Of a stretch of 10,870 nucleotides of DNA, positions 1 through 6,601 are shown one piece after another (within the stretch, counting starts at the first letter, position 1; each line of letters begins with the position of its first letter). Source of the stretch: Rikenellaceae bacterium (lineage in GTDB: Bacteria; Bacteroidota; Bacteroidia; Bacteroidales; Rikenellaceae); the NCBI GenBank assembly GCA_020859745.1, contig JAJBVQ010000074.1:1-10870 (forward strand), given 5' to 3'. A model generated the notes under the pieces. It saw nothing but the letters and a program-made list of their open reading frames with translations. It searched no databases and was not told where the DNA came from. The position numbers were made by a program, and so were the translations under genes.

Positions 1-290
1 AGGTTCACCAACAGGACTTTCAGCTCGCCGCGGTAGTCGGGGTCGATCGTTCCCGGCGTGTTGATCACCGTGATCCCGTGTTTGGCCGCCAGCCCGCTGC
101 GGGGCCGCACCTGTATCTCGTACCCTTCCGGAATCTGGAAATACAACCCGGTCGGCACCATCACCCGCTCCAACGGCCTGATAATCATCGGTTCACGCGT
201 ATCGGCCCGCACGTCGAGGCCCACGGCCTGCGGGGTTTCGTACTGCGGCAGCGGATTGCCGGAACGGTTGATCACTTTTACTTTTTCCAT
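1..290 (-). CDS. dut: dUTP diphosphatase, N-terminal 96 residues (dUTPase part of the fused frame)
   Basis: Hydrolyses dUTP to dUMP and pyrophosphate, keeping uracil out of DNA and feeding dTMP synthesis; the family is a cytoplasmic homotrimer. Counting from the ATG at 290, motif 1 is at residues 22-29 (AVGLDVRA), motif 2 at 62-68 (RPRSGLA) and motif 3 at about 77-90 (NTPGTIDPDYRGEL, with the catalytic Asp about residue 83). Motifs 4 and 5 lie beyond the left edge; family members are usually about 145 residues. The ATG matches the normal dUTPase N-terminus, so a free enzyme could be made by internal initiation. It is nonetheless in the flippase frame with no stop between. The nearest purine-rich stretch (GGGGAGAG) is about 18 nt from the ATG, too far for a normal ribosome binding site. 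Identity is near certain; whether it is a separate polypeptide is not. Confidence 0.93.
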   Translation of the reverse strand, partial: MEKVKVINRSGNPLPQYETPQAVGLDVRADTREPMIIRPLERVMVPTGLYFQIPEGYEIQVRPRSGLAAKHGITVINTPGTIDPDYRGELKVLLVN

Positions 291-1724
291 TATAAGACTT
301 TGTTTATGCTCTCCCCATTCAATCTTAAACGCAATAAGAAGATAGATCAAAAGTAGTAAAAAATTGAGCGCAATTCGTTCCCCGCCCGGCAAAAGCGCCG
401 TGGCATGCGACAGCCAGAAGATCACTCCTCCCAGCAGGAAATAGAACCCGATCCGCCGTAGGTCGAACGGCACGGGGAAATATTTTTGGCACAGGAAGTA
501 GCTCACCACCACCATCAGCAGCATCGACACGACCCGCGCCACCGCCGCCCCGTGATACCCCATCGACGGGATCAGCAGCACGTTGATGATGACGGTAATA
601 ACCACCCCCAACCCCGTGATATAGATCGCAATACGCGTCTTGTCCGCCGCTTTGTACCAGAACGAAAGGTTGACCAGTATCCCCGCAAAAAGGTTGGCCA
701 GCAGCAGGAGCGGCAACACTCCCATCCCGCTCCGGAAATCCGAACCGACGATATAGGCGAACTCCCGCGAGAAGAGCGAAAGCACCAGGAAAATAGCAAT
801 CCCGGCAATGGTGAAATACTTGGTGGCCGAAGCGTTGGCCGCCCTGAAATCCTCCTTGGAGAAGCCCTGCAGGAAGAAAGGCTCGGCCCCCAGCGTATAG
901 ATATGCCGGAAGATCATCAACATGGCCGCGATCTTGGCCACCGCCGTATAGATCCCCAACTGCGCGCTGGCGATATCCTCCGGAAGCATGAAATAGATCA
1001 GCTGACGGTCGATAAAGTCGCCCGAAACCCCCATGATCCCCGCCATCATCAGCGGTATGGAGTAGGTGAAAATGCTCCGCAACAGCTGCGGCGAGAAAGC
1101 CTTCGAAACCAGCTTCAGCGTGTTCGGCAACAGAAGCAGAAGCGACACCGTGCTGGCAACCAGGTTGGCCGCCAACACCCACACCGGATTGCCCGTCGCC
1201 CCCGGGATATAGGTGTAGAACAGGATACAGCATCCGACGTTGACCAGCACCCCCGACACATTGACGACCGTATAGTAAACGGCCTTCCCCTGTTCGCGCA
1301 GCGCAGCCAGCGGTATGGCCGCGATATTGTCCACCACGATCAGGGCCGTCATCACGGCAATGCACTCCGGCGCCAACCGCATCGCCTCTGCCAGCGAACC
1401 GTTGCAGAAGGCCATCACGCCACCGAACAGCAACGCCATAAGTGTGACCGCCCCCCACGCGGTGGTAAAAAGCTGCCGCTTATCCCCCAGCGTCTGACAC
1501 TTCGCCGCATACCGGAAATAGCCCGTCGCCAGTCCCATGGTCAGCACCACGTTGGCGAACGGGATGATCCCGTACAACAGGTTGACCTGCCCGTAAATGT
1601 CGTCGGACATGATCCGGGTCAGGTACGGGGTCAGCAGGTAGTTCAGGAACTTCGCCAGTATCGCGCTAATGCCGTACACCGCCGTTTGCGAAGCCAGTTT
1701 TTTGAGTAGGTGCGCCGCTGCCAT
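1..1724 (-). CDS. Polysaccharide flippase reading in frame into dUTPase (partial, runs off left edge)
   Basis: The frame opens with ATG at 1724 and has no stop down to position 1. Residues 1-478 (1724-291) form a polytopic membrane protein of the Wzx/PST (MATE/MOP superfamily) flippase type. The N-terminus is typical (an amphipathic start, then a YLLTPYLTRIMS-like segment and LYGIIPFANVV), followed by many hydrophobic helices, about 12-14 by eye. Family members flip undecaprenyl-linked glycans across the inner membrane. Codon 479 is the ATG of a dUTPase (separate entry). I found no stop between the two: the junction reads FKIEWGEHKQSLI-MEKVKV, and 1724 and 290 differ by 478 whole codons. This is either a real fusion placing a dUTPase on the cytoplasmic side, one frame with an internal start, or a lost stop. 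The gene starts 5 nt after the acyl-adenylate enzyme's TAA (TAAAGGTTATG), so it is the third gene of the hflX operon. The flippase call is confident; its glycan substrate is unknown. Confidence 0.8.
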   Translation of the reverse strand, partial: MAAAHLLKKLASQTAVYGISAILAKFLNYLLTPYLTRIMSDDIYGQVNLLYGIIPFANVVLTMGLATGYFRYAAKCQTLGDKRQLFTTAWGAVTLMALLFGGVMAFCNGSLAEAMRLAPECIAVMTALIVVDNIAAIPLAALREQGKAVYYTVVNVSGVLVNVGCCILFYTYIPGATGNPVWVLAANLVASTVSLLLLLPNTLKLVSKAFSPQLLRSIFTYSIPLMMAGIMGVSGDFIDRQLIYFMLPEDIASAQLGIYTAVAKIAAMLMIFRHIYTLGAEPFFLQGFSKEDFRAANASATKYFTIAGIAIFLVLSLFSREFAYIVGSDFRSGMGVLPLLLLANLFAGILVNLSFWYKAADKTRIAIYITGLGVVITVIINVLLIPSMGYHGAAVARVVSMLLMVVVSYFLCQKYFPVPFDLRRIGFYFLLGGVIFWLSHATALLPGGERIALNFLLLLIYLLIAFKIEWGEHKQSLIMEKVKVINRSGNPLPQYETPQAVGLDVRADTREPMIIRPLERVMVPTGLYFQIPEGYEIQVRPRSGLAAKHGITVINTPGTIDPDYRGELKVLLVN

Positions 1725-1729
1725 AACCT

Positions 1730-2743
1730 TTATTCGATCAACATGTTACAACCCCGGAGCTGCGCCCCTTCGATCCGCCCCAGCACCCGGAACGAGCCGT
1801 CTCCGTACACGATCCCCCTGTCCTGCACCGCCAGAAAAGAGCACGACCAGAGGTTCGCCAGGTCGATGATATTAACCCCTCCGGCCTGCCCCTCCTGCAA
1901 CGGCTGTAAAGAATTCTGCAAATCCCGTGTCGTAACCCGCATCCACGGCGGGCAACGGAACAGCCCCTCCCCCGCCGAATAGGCCTGCGACAGCAGTTCC
2001 GTCATCCCGTATTCCGAGTGTATAGCCCTGACGCCAAATGCCTTGCATAAAGTTTGGTGCATCTCTTCTCGCAAAACCTCCCGTCTGCGTCCCTTCATTC
2101 CGCCTGTCTCCATCACCACAGCGTCGGGCGGCAAATGCAAGCCTCGTTCCGGGATTGCGGAGAGGTATTCCGCATAGTCCAGCAGCGCAAACGCCACCCC
2201 GATCAGCAGGATTTTCTCGCCCCTTTCCGCCGCTTTCTTTAAGTCAGCGGTCAGTTTGTCGTGGTCGTACAGATAAAAGCCGCCACAAGCCTTATTTTGC
2301 CCCTGCAAACGCTCCGCCATCCAGACCAGCGACGACCCCGAACGTTCCATGTACGAAGGCAACAGGGCGAAAATGCTCCACCCCGCCGCCGGCCCATAGA
2401 AATGAGAGAACCCCTCCGTGAACGAGCGGTCGTAAAGCGCCGCCGAAGCGACATAGTGCCGGCTCGTTTCATGGCCCGTTGTCCCGCTACTGGTAAAGAC
2501 GATTTCCGGCTCCTTCCCGTCAGGCCCGCAGTAGATCCGGCGCGTCTTGAAAAACTCCACCGGCAGGTACGGAACATGCCTTATATCAGTGACTTCTGAC
2601 GGATTCACCCCCAACAGGCCGATATACTGCCGGTAAGGCTCGCACGCCGAAGCCTGGAAGCGGAACACCTCCAAAGCCGTGCGTTCGAAGCCCGCTTCGG
2701 TACCCGTGTCGGTGAAAATCCTGTCTTGTAACGTTTCCGGCAT
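1730..2743 (-). CDS. LuxE/PaaK-family acyl-adenylating enzyme (acyltransferase-like)
   Basis: A 337-residue protein of the ANL adenylate-forming superfamily, closest in look to LuxE (acyl-protein synthetase) and PaaK-like proteins; Bacteroidetes copies are often just called acyltransferase. Visible motifs: the nucleotide-binding loop FTSSGTTG at residues 83-90, METGG at 211-215, the SEYGMTEL adenylate-binding motif at 243-250, and a C-terminal LGRIEGAQLRGCN near 321-333. It is much shorter than full acyl-CoA ligases, as expected for LuxE. No signal peptide or membrane helix is seen, so it is cytosolic. The start is the ATG at 2743, which overlaps the hflX stop (TGATG), pointing to translational coupling; a TTG one codon upstream is less likely. 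The gene ends 5 nt before the flippase. That neighbourhood suggests acyl activation linked to envelope glycan or lipid synthesis, but this is inference; the acid and acceptor cannot be read from the sequence. Confidence 0.82.
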   Translation of the reverse strand: MPETLQDRIFTDTGTEAGFERTALEVFRFQASACEPYRQYIGLLGVNPSEVTDIRHVPYLPVEFFKTRRIYCGPDGKEPEIVFTSSGTTGHETSRHYVASAALYDRSFTEGFSHFYGPAAGWSIFALLPSYMERSGSSLVWMAERLQGQNKACGGFYLYDHDKLTADLKKAAERGEKILLIGVAFALLDYAEYLSAIPERGLHLPPDAVVMETGGMKGRRREVLREEMHQTLCKAFGVRAIHSEYGMTELLSQAYSAGEGLFRCPPWMRVTTRDLQNSLQPLQEGQAGGVNIIDLANLWSCSFLAVQDRGIVYGDGSFRVLGRIEGAQLRGCNMLIE

Positions 2744-3954
2744 CAATAGAGGTAGTTGTTGAACGGGTAACGCCCTTCGTGTATCTCGCGCACCATTCCG
2801 TACAGGTCTTTGCGCAGTTTGTCGATATTGATCCGGTCGCGCGCCGAAATAAAGATGCAGGGCATCCCGCTGTTCCGGGCGATCCAGCTTTTCTGCAACT
2901 GTTCCAGCGTCCAGTTCGCGCGCGTTTCGGGCATCAGGTCGTCCTCATCTTTCTTCACGTATGTGTAGGCATCTATCTTATTGAAGATCAGGAATACCGG
3001 CTTATCCCCCGCCCCGATGTCGTGCAGCGTCTGGTTGACCACGTTAATCTGGTCTTCGAAATTCGGATGCGAAATGTCCACCACATGGAGCAGCAGGTCG
3101 GCCTCCCGCACCTCGTCCAGCGTCGATTTGAACGACTCGACCAGCTGCGTGGGCAGTTTACGGATAAACCCGACCGTGTCCGAAAGCAGGAAAGGCAGGT
3201 TTTCGAGCACCACCTTGCGCACCGTAGTATCGAGGGTGGCGAAGAGCTTGTTCTCTGCAAAGACCTCGCTTTTGCTGAGCATGTTCATCAGGGTCGATTT
3301 CCCGACGTTGGTATACCCCACCAGAGCCACCCGCACCAGCGACCCGCGCCCGCTGCGCTGGGTCGCCATCTGGCGGTCTACCTTCACCAACTGCTCTTTG
3401 AGCCGGGCGATGCGGTCGCGGATAATGCGGCGGTCGGTCTCGATCTCCCGTTCCCCGGCCCCGCCCCGGGTTCCGGTTCCCCCGCGCTGCCGTTCGAGGT
3501 GGGTCCACATCCCGGTCAGGCGGGGCAGCAGGTATTGCAGCTGCGCCAGCTCTACCTGGGTCTTGGCATAGGCGGTAGTCGCCCTCTGGGCGAAAATATC
3601 GAGGATCAGCCGGGTACGGTCCAGTATCTTGATCCCCAGTTCTTTTTCGAGGTTCCGGGTCTGTGACGGCGACAGCTCGTCATCGAATATCACGGCGCCG
3701 ATCTCGTTATCGGCGATATACTCCTTGATCTCCTGTAATTTGCCGCTCCCCACGAATGTCCGCTTATCGGGATAGGGCAGTTTCTGGGTGAATACGGCCA
3801 CCGTTTCGACCCCCGCCGTTTCGGCCAGGAAGCGCAGTTCGTCGAGGTATTCCTCCGCCTCGCGCATCTCCTGCCTGTCGCGCACGACAGCCGCCAGCAC
3901 AACCTTCTCCTTGTCGTTTTCCGCGAGGTTCTCGGTCAGTTTTCCTTTTTCCAT
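2743..3954 (-). CDS. hflX: GTPase HflX (ribosome-binding, ribosome-splitting factor)
   Basis: A 403-residue translational GTPase. HflX in other bacteria binds the 50S subunit and splits stalled or hibernating ribosomes, notably after heat or antibiotic stress. The N-terminal HflX domain is followed by the family signature GTGTRGGAGEREIETDRR (about residues 159-176) and a coiled segment. The G domain has G1 GYTNVGKST (213-221), G2 around TLDTT (240-244), G3 DTVGF (259-263), G4 NKID (325-328) and G5 SAR (370-372). The start is taken at the ATG at 3954 (MEKGKLTEN). A GTG extension to 4002 is possible but adds a non-homologous stretch and runs over the putative -7 element. HflX is first in an operon with the acyl-adenylating enzyme, flippase and dUTPase; its TGA overlaps the next ATG by one base. 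Confidence 0.96.
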   Translation of the reverse strand: MEKGKLTENLAENDKEKVVLAAVVRDRQEMREAEEYLDELRFLAETAGVETVAVFTQKLPYPDKRTFVGSGKLQEIKEYIADNEIGAVIFDDELSPSQTRNLEKELGIKILDRTRLILDIFAQRATTAYAKTQVELAQLQYLLPRLTGMWTHLERQRGGTGTRGGAGEREIETDRRIIRDRIARLKEQLVKVDRQMATQRSGRGSLVRVALVGYTNVGKSTLMNMLSKSEVFAENKLFATLDTTVRKVVLENLPFLLSDTVGFIRKLPTQLVESFKSTLDEVREADLLLHVVDISHPNFEDQINVVNQTLHDIGAGDKPVFLIFNKIDAYTYVKKDEDDLMPETRANWTLEQLQKSWIARNSGMPCIFISARDRINIDKLRKDLYGMVREIHEGRYPFNNYLY

Positions 3955-4001
3955 ATAAATAAAAAACAAATAAGGCGGCCGGCACAAAGGCCGACCACCC
4001 A

Positions 4002-4040
4002 CAAATTTACGCTTTTTGCGGGAATCGCGCTACTGCGCGG
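4002..4040 (-). promoter_or_regulatory. Putative Bacteroidetes -7 element and small hairpin upstream of hflX
   Basis: On the minus strand TAAATTTG (4009-4002) matches the Bacteroidetes -7 consensus TAnnTTTG exactly, about 50 nt before the hflX ATG. I see no convincing -33 TTTG at 19-21 nt spacing. Just upstream, CGCGC-TACT-GCGCG (4026-4030/4035-4039) can form a 5-bp GC hairpin after the stop of the preceding gene. It lacks a U-tract, so it is only a weak terminator candidate. The leader is A/T-rich next to the start codon, normal for this phylum. Confidence 0.4.
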
Positions 4041-4048
4041 GAATCCGT

Positions 4049-4930
4049 TCAATCCGGCAACTCCACCCTGCCGTCCACGATCGACCGCCAGTTCGGGCGC
4101 AATTTATCGGCCAGGCCCATCCGGTAATTGACGTCGCCGGTCCACGAATCGATCGCCAGGTCGAGGTACATCGCTTCACTGACCAAAGTTTCTTCACCGA
4201 TCTGCAAGCGCACATACCAGATACCGTTCTGTTTTTCGCAGCATATTACCGTATAGCCATCGGCGTCGAATTTCCTCGGAGTCCAGGCCTGAACGTTCGT
4301 CGGGATAACAATGATCTTGGCTTTGTTTCCGTAAAGTTCCGCATTGAGTTTCACGGTAAAGTCGAGCGCCGGAATAATCCTGTCGAGCACACCGGCGGTC
4401 CACCGGGCTTCCTCCGCTTTCTTGTCATTCCTGAAATCGGGCATCCCCGGCCCTTCGTAAGGCCCTATCTTTCCCTGATACAAAGCAATATCCCCCTCCG
4501 TAGGCGTAGCCACTTTCAGGGCCGCATCGCCGCTCTTCGAGTCGATGGCGAAACTGAGTTTGAAAAAACCGTTGACGGAATCGACACAACTCAGATCCAG
4601 AATCCACACGCCGTCGGCATCCTTTTCCGAACTGTTGACGGAAAAATGATCTTTATCGACCGGCAAAGCTCCCCCCATATCCATCATCAGCCACAGCGGA
4701 AACCCGGGCGTATTGTTGAAATAACCCTGCACCGCACCCGCATTGCTCTCCTCAGGTTGCAAGGTATTGGGCAGAAACTGGAATTTCACGTCTTCCACCC
4801 ATTTGTCGATATGAGCGGCAGACAAGGCGCCCGCTCCTTCCTGCGCATTCGCCTGAACGCCCGGCATCGCGGCCATAGCCAGACCCGCCAGTAAAGAGAG
4901 GCATGCCCCCTTCAGATTCGATGTGTTCAT
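4049..4930 (-). CDS. Exported two-module DUF4251-like protein (293 aa)
   Basis: Function unknown. Residues 1-29 are a signal peptide (hydrophobic core LSLLAGLAMAAM, cleavage probably after QANA), so the product is exported, presumably to the periplasm or outer membrane face. The mature part seems to be two copies of one module. The first has AHIDKWVEDVKFQFLP (39-54), NTPGFPLWLMMDMGG (73-87), VWILDLSC and FAIDSKSGDAALKV (127-140). The second, after a charged KKAEEARW linker, has VLDRIIPALDFTV (181-193), IWYVRLQ and LAIDSWTGDVNYRM (258-271). The same landmarks occur in the two genes upstream, so the three are paralogues. The module resembles DUF4251 (a Trp/Val strand, then F-x-I-x-S-x-x-G-x-A-x-L-x-V and a terminal Y-x-G-x-I); that family name rests on pattern memory. 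It lies 41 bp after its nearest paralogue and may share its transcript. Confidence 0.72.
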   Translation of the reverse strand: MNTSNLKGACLSLLAGLAMAAMPGVQANAQEGAGALSAAHIDKWVEDVKFQFLPNTLQPEESNAGAVQGYFNNTPGFPLWLMMDMGGALPVDKDHFSVNSSEKDADGVWILDLSCVDSVNGFFKLSFAIDSKSGDAALKVATPTEGDIALYQGKIGPYEGPGMPDFRNDKKAEEARWTAGVLDRIIPALDFTVKLNAELYGNKAKIIVIPTNVQAWTPRKFDADGYTVICCEKQNGIWYVRLQIGEETLVSEAMYLDLAIDSWTGDVNYRMGLADKLRPNWRSIVDGRVELPD

Positions 4931-4971
4931 ATGATCAGTTTATTTGGTTTAGAATAGGATCGGACACAACC

Positions 4972-5883
4972 TTAATTGGAGGTCGTGAAGACGGTATTCC
5001 TCCACCGGGAATGCATCCAGTTCTTTTCCAGGTAATCGTAGGAGCCGGCCCGGATAAAAGTTTCCCCCGTTCGTGCATTGATCGCCAGATCTTCCACGGA
5101 GATCTTCAGGTTCCTGTTCCTCTCCGCAGGAAATTCGAAACGGATATACCACATATCGTTATGTTTGTCCAGATAAACCAGGGTGGCGAACCTCCTCTCA
5201 AGCAGGGTCGGGTTGACGGTCATTCCCCCGACGCTGAAATCGAGCTGCGGTATCAGCAAATCGAGTTGTTCCTCGGTTTGCCGGGCACGCTTCTTTTGCT
5301 TATCGTTTTTGTAGGTGTAGATGAAATATTCCGGGAAAATATATCCCTGAAACATAAAGGAACCCTGATTCCGGTTGGTTTCCGACTCCGGTGGCGGCAC
5401 CACTCCTTTCTCCGTCTGCGTAACCTCCAGCACCGCCTTCCCCGTAGCCGCCTCGATCACGAACTGGAGGTCGAACTTACCGTTGACCGAATCCGCGCAA
5501 CTGAGATTCACGAGCCATACCCGCACATCGTCTTTCACCTTGTTTTCTATCCGGTTGACGGTAAATAACCTTTTATTCACCGTCAAAGGCCCTCCCATAT
5601 TGATCATCAGCCACAGCGGAAACCCCGGCGTGTTCCGGAATTTATAGATCGCATACTTGCCGTCCAACTGCCCATCCACATTCCCCGGAATAAACTGAAA
5701 ATCGAGGACCCGTACCAAACTGTCCACCATATCCTCCGCCGTCATTCCGCGCAAAGCGGCCTGCTGGGCGACCTGCTGCTCCTGGGAAAGCCACTTTTCC
5801 GCCTGTACGGTATCTATTGAGCAAAAACAAATGGCTGCGATCAACGCTGCTGACCCGGCCAACCGGTATAATAGTCTTTTCAT
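4972..5883 (-). CDS. Exported two-module DUF4251-like protein (303 aa)
   Basis: Function unknown; paralogue of the next gene downstream. There is a signal peptide at residues 1-28 (MKRLLYRLAGSAALIAAICF..., likely cleavage after TVQA). Cysteines occur in the core but no proper lipobox, so I do not call it a lipoprotein. Module 1 has MVDSLVRVLDFQFIP (52-66), NTPGFPLWLMINMGG (84-98), VWLVNLSC and FVIEAATGKAVLEV (141-154). A Lys/Arg-rich linker (KNDKQKKRARQ, about 192-202) leads into module 2 with LDLLIPQLDFSV (207-218), MWYIRF and LAINARTGETFIRA (266-279). The stretch NTPGFPLWLM-x-x-MGG is nearly identical to the 293-residue paralogue, and DSVNG follows LSC in both. A terminator separates it from the 166-aa gene upstream and a promoter-like sequence lies in the gap, so it probably starts its own transcript. 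Confidence 0.72.
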   Translation of the reverse strand: MKRLLYRLAGSAALIAAICFCSIDTVQAEKWLSQEQQVAQQAALRGMTAEDMVDSLVRVLDFQFIPGNVDGQLDGKYAIYKFRNTPGFPLWLMINMGGPLTVNKRLFTVNRIENKVKDDVRVWLVNLSCADSVNGKFDLQFVIEAATGKAVLEVTQTEKGVVPPPESETNRNQGSFMFQGYIFPEYFIYTYKNDKQKKRARQTEEQLDLLIPQLDFSVGGMTVNPTLLERRFATLVYLDKHNDMWYIRFEFPAERNRNLKISVEDLAINARTGETFIRAGSYDYLEKNWMHSRWRNTVFTTSN

Positions 5884-5909
5884 CGCGAATCGGCACTTGG
5901 TAACTGCTT

Positions 5910-5941
5910 TAAAGATAAGTTATCCGAAGCAATCCTGCAAG
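5910..5941 (-). promoter_or_regulatory. Putative promoter of the 303-aa exported protein gene
   Basis: On the minus strand CTTG (5941-5938) and TATCTTTA (5917-5910) are separated by 20 nt. This is close to the Bacteroidetes -33 TTTG / -7 TAnnTTTG arrangement (7 of 8 at -7 if the final G is replaced by A). It lies 27 nt before the ATG at 5883 and just downstream of the terminator of the preceding gene, where a promoter is needed. Confidence 0.42.
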
Positions 5942-5961
5942 CGGTTTCCATTTTTTAGGAA

Positions 5962-5996
5962 TAAAAAAAGCCGGAAGCCAGTGCTGGCTTCCGGCT
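5962..5996 (-). terminator. Intrinsic terminator of the 166-aa exported protein gene
   Basis: A perfect 13-bp inverted repeat, AGCCGGAAGCCAG (5969-5981) and CTGGCTTCCGGCT (5984-5996), with a 2-nt centre (a 4-nt loop if the last pair stays open). It is followed on the minus strand by seven T (5969-5963). It begins about 27 nt after the TAG of the 166-residue gene, so it is a textbook rho-independent terminator in that direction. The plus side has no T-run. Confidence 0.93.
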
Positions 5997-6023
5997 GTCA
6001 AATCGGCAGGCGCCGAACGAATA

Positions 6024-6524
6024 CTAATATTCGCGGATGTTGCCTTTGTACGTGATCGAGTTCTGGCCGCCCGGATTGTTCTGGTCGAGCGATTTGTTCG
6101 AACGTACACGCAGGGTGGCGATCCCCGTTTTCGAGTTGATGGCGAAGTCGAAGTTCAGGTTATTCCCGTTATCGGCCACCGCTTTGAGTTTCACAATCCA
6201 TACGTCCTTTTTCTTTTCGCTGGAAACCCAGTCGTAACGGTTGGTGTTCACACCGGGGCAGTTCACCATGTAAACTTCCAGCGAGTTCGGGCGGATCTTG
6301 GTGTACTCGTAACGGGTGATGGTAGTCGTACCGGTGTTGTTCTGGATGTATTCGTACGGCACGAACTGGAAGTTCTTAGCCGGTACGACACGGTCGATCA
6401 ACGCAGCGGTCATCATCTCTTTCTTGGCTTTTTCGGCAGCCTTTTCGGCTTTCGATTTCTTCTGGGCCTGGGCGGAGAAGGAGACGGCCATCAAAGCGGC
6501 CATCAGCAGAATTACTTTTTTCAT
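6024..6524 (-). CDS. Exported single-module DUF4251-like protein (166 aa)
   Basis: Function unknown. Residues 1-20 are a clear signal peptide (MKKVILLMAALMAVSFSAQA, cleaved before Q21), followed by a Lys/Ala/Glu-rich helical stretch (KKSKAEKAAEKAKKEMM). The rest is one module: TAALIDRVVPAKNFQFVP (39-56), SLEVYMVNCPG (81-91), VWIVKLKA (108-115), FAINSKTGIATLRV (127-140) and a closing ITYKGNI (157-163). This is the simplest form of the module that appears twice in each of the two larger downstream paralogues, and it best shows the DUF4251-like pattern. About 145 mature residues fits a single-domain periplasmic or surface protein. It has its own terminator. The 77-nt gap to ruvB holds a weak -7 candidate (TAATTTTC) and an AGGAGGTG about 45 nt from the ATG, too far to serve as its ribosome binding site. 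Confidence 0.78.
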   Translation of the reverse strand: MKKVILLMAALMAVSFSAQAQKKSKAEKAAEKAKKEMMTAALIDRVVPAKNFQFVPYEYIQNNTGTTTITRYEYTKIRPNSLEVYMVNCPGVNTNRYDWVSSEKKKDVWIVKLKAVADNGNNLNFDFAINSKTGIATLRVRSNKSLDQNNPGGQNSITYKGNIREY

Positions 6525-6601
6525 TGCAGTTAGGTTTATTTATTGGTTTTAACGTTTGGTTCGCACCTCCTATGTCTTGAACGCAGCGGAAAATTAAAGG
6601 T

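Noticed and set aside
325..1458. Long open frame on the minus strand overlapping the flippase
   Set aside because: Its Gly/Arg/Ala/His-rich translation has no domain character. The frame starting at 1724 gives a proper flippase and continues to the window edge.
486..1709. 407-codon open frame on the plus strand antisense to the flippase
   Set aside because: The product is dominated by Arg, Gln, His and Pro, typical of the antisense of a GC-rich membrane protein gene; no motif or start context.
3972..3998. GGCC-rich inverted repeat in the hflX leader
   Set aside because: Only about five continuous pairs with mismatches and no U-tract; too weak to call a terminator or riboswitch.
3955..4002. 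GTG-initiated N-terminal extension of HflX
   Set aside because: The added 16 residues resemble no HflX, overlap the putative -7 element, and the ATG at 3954 gives a normal start.
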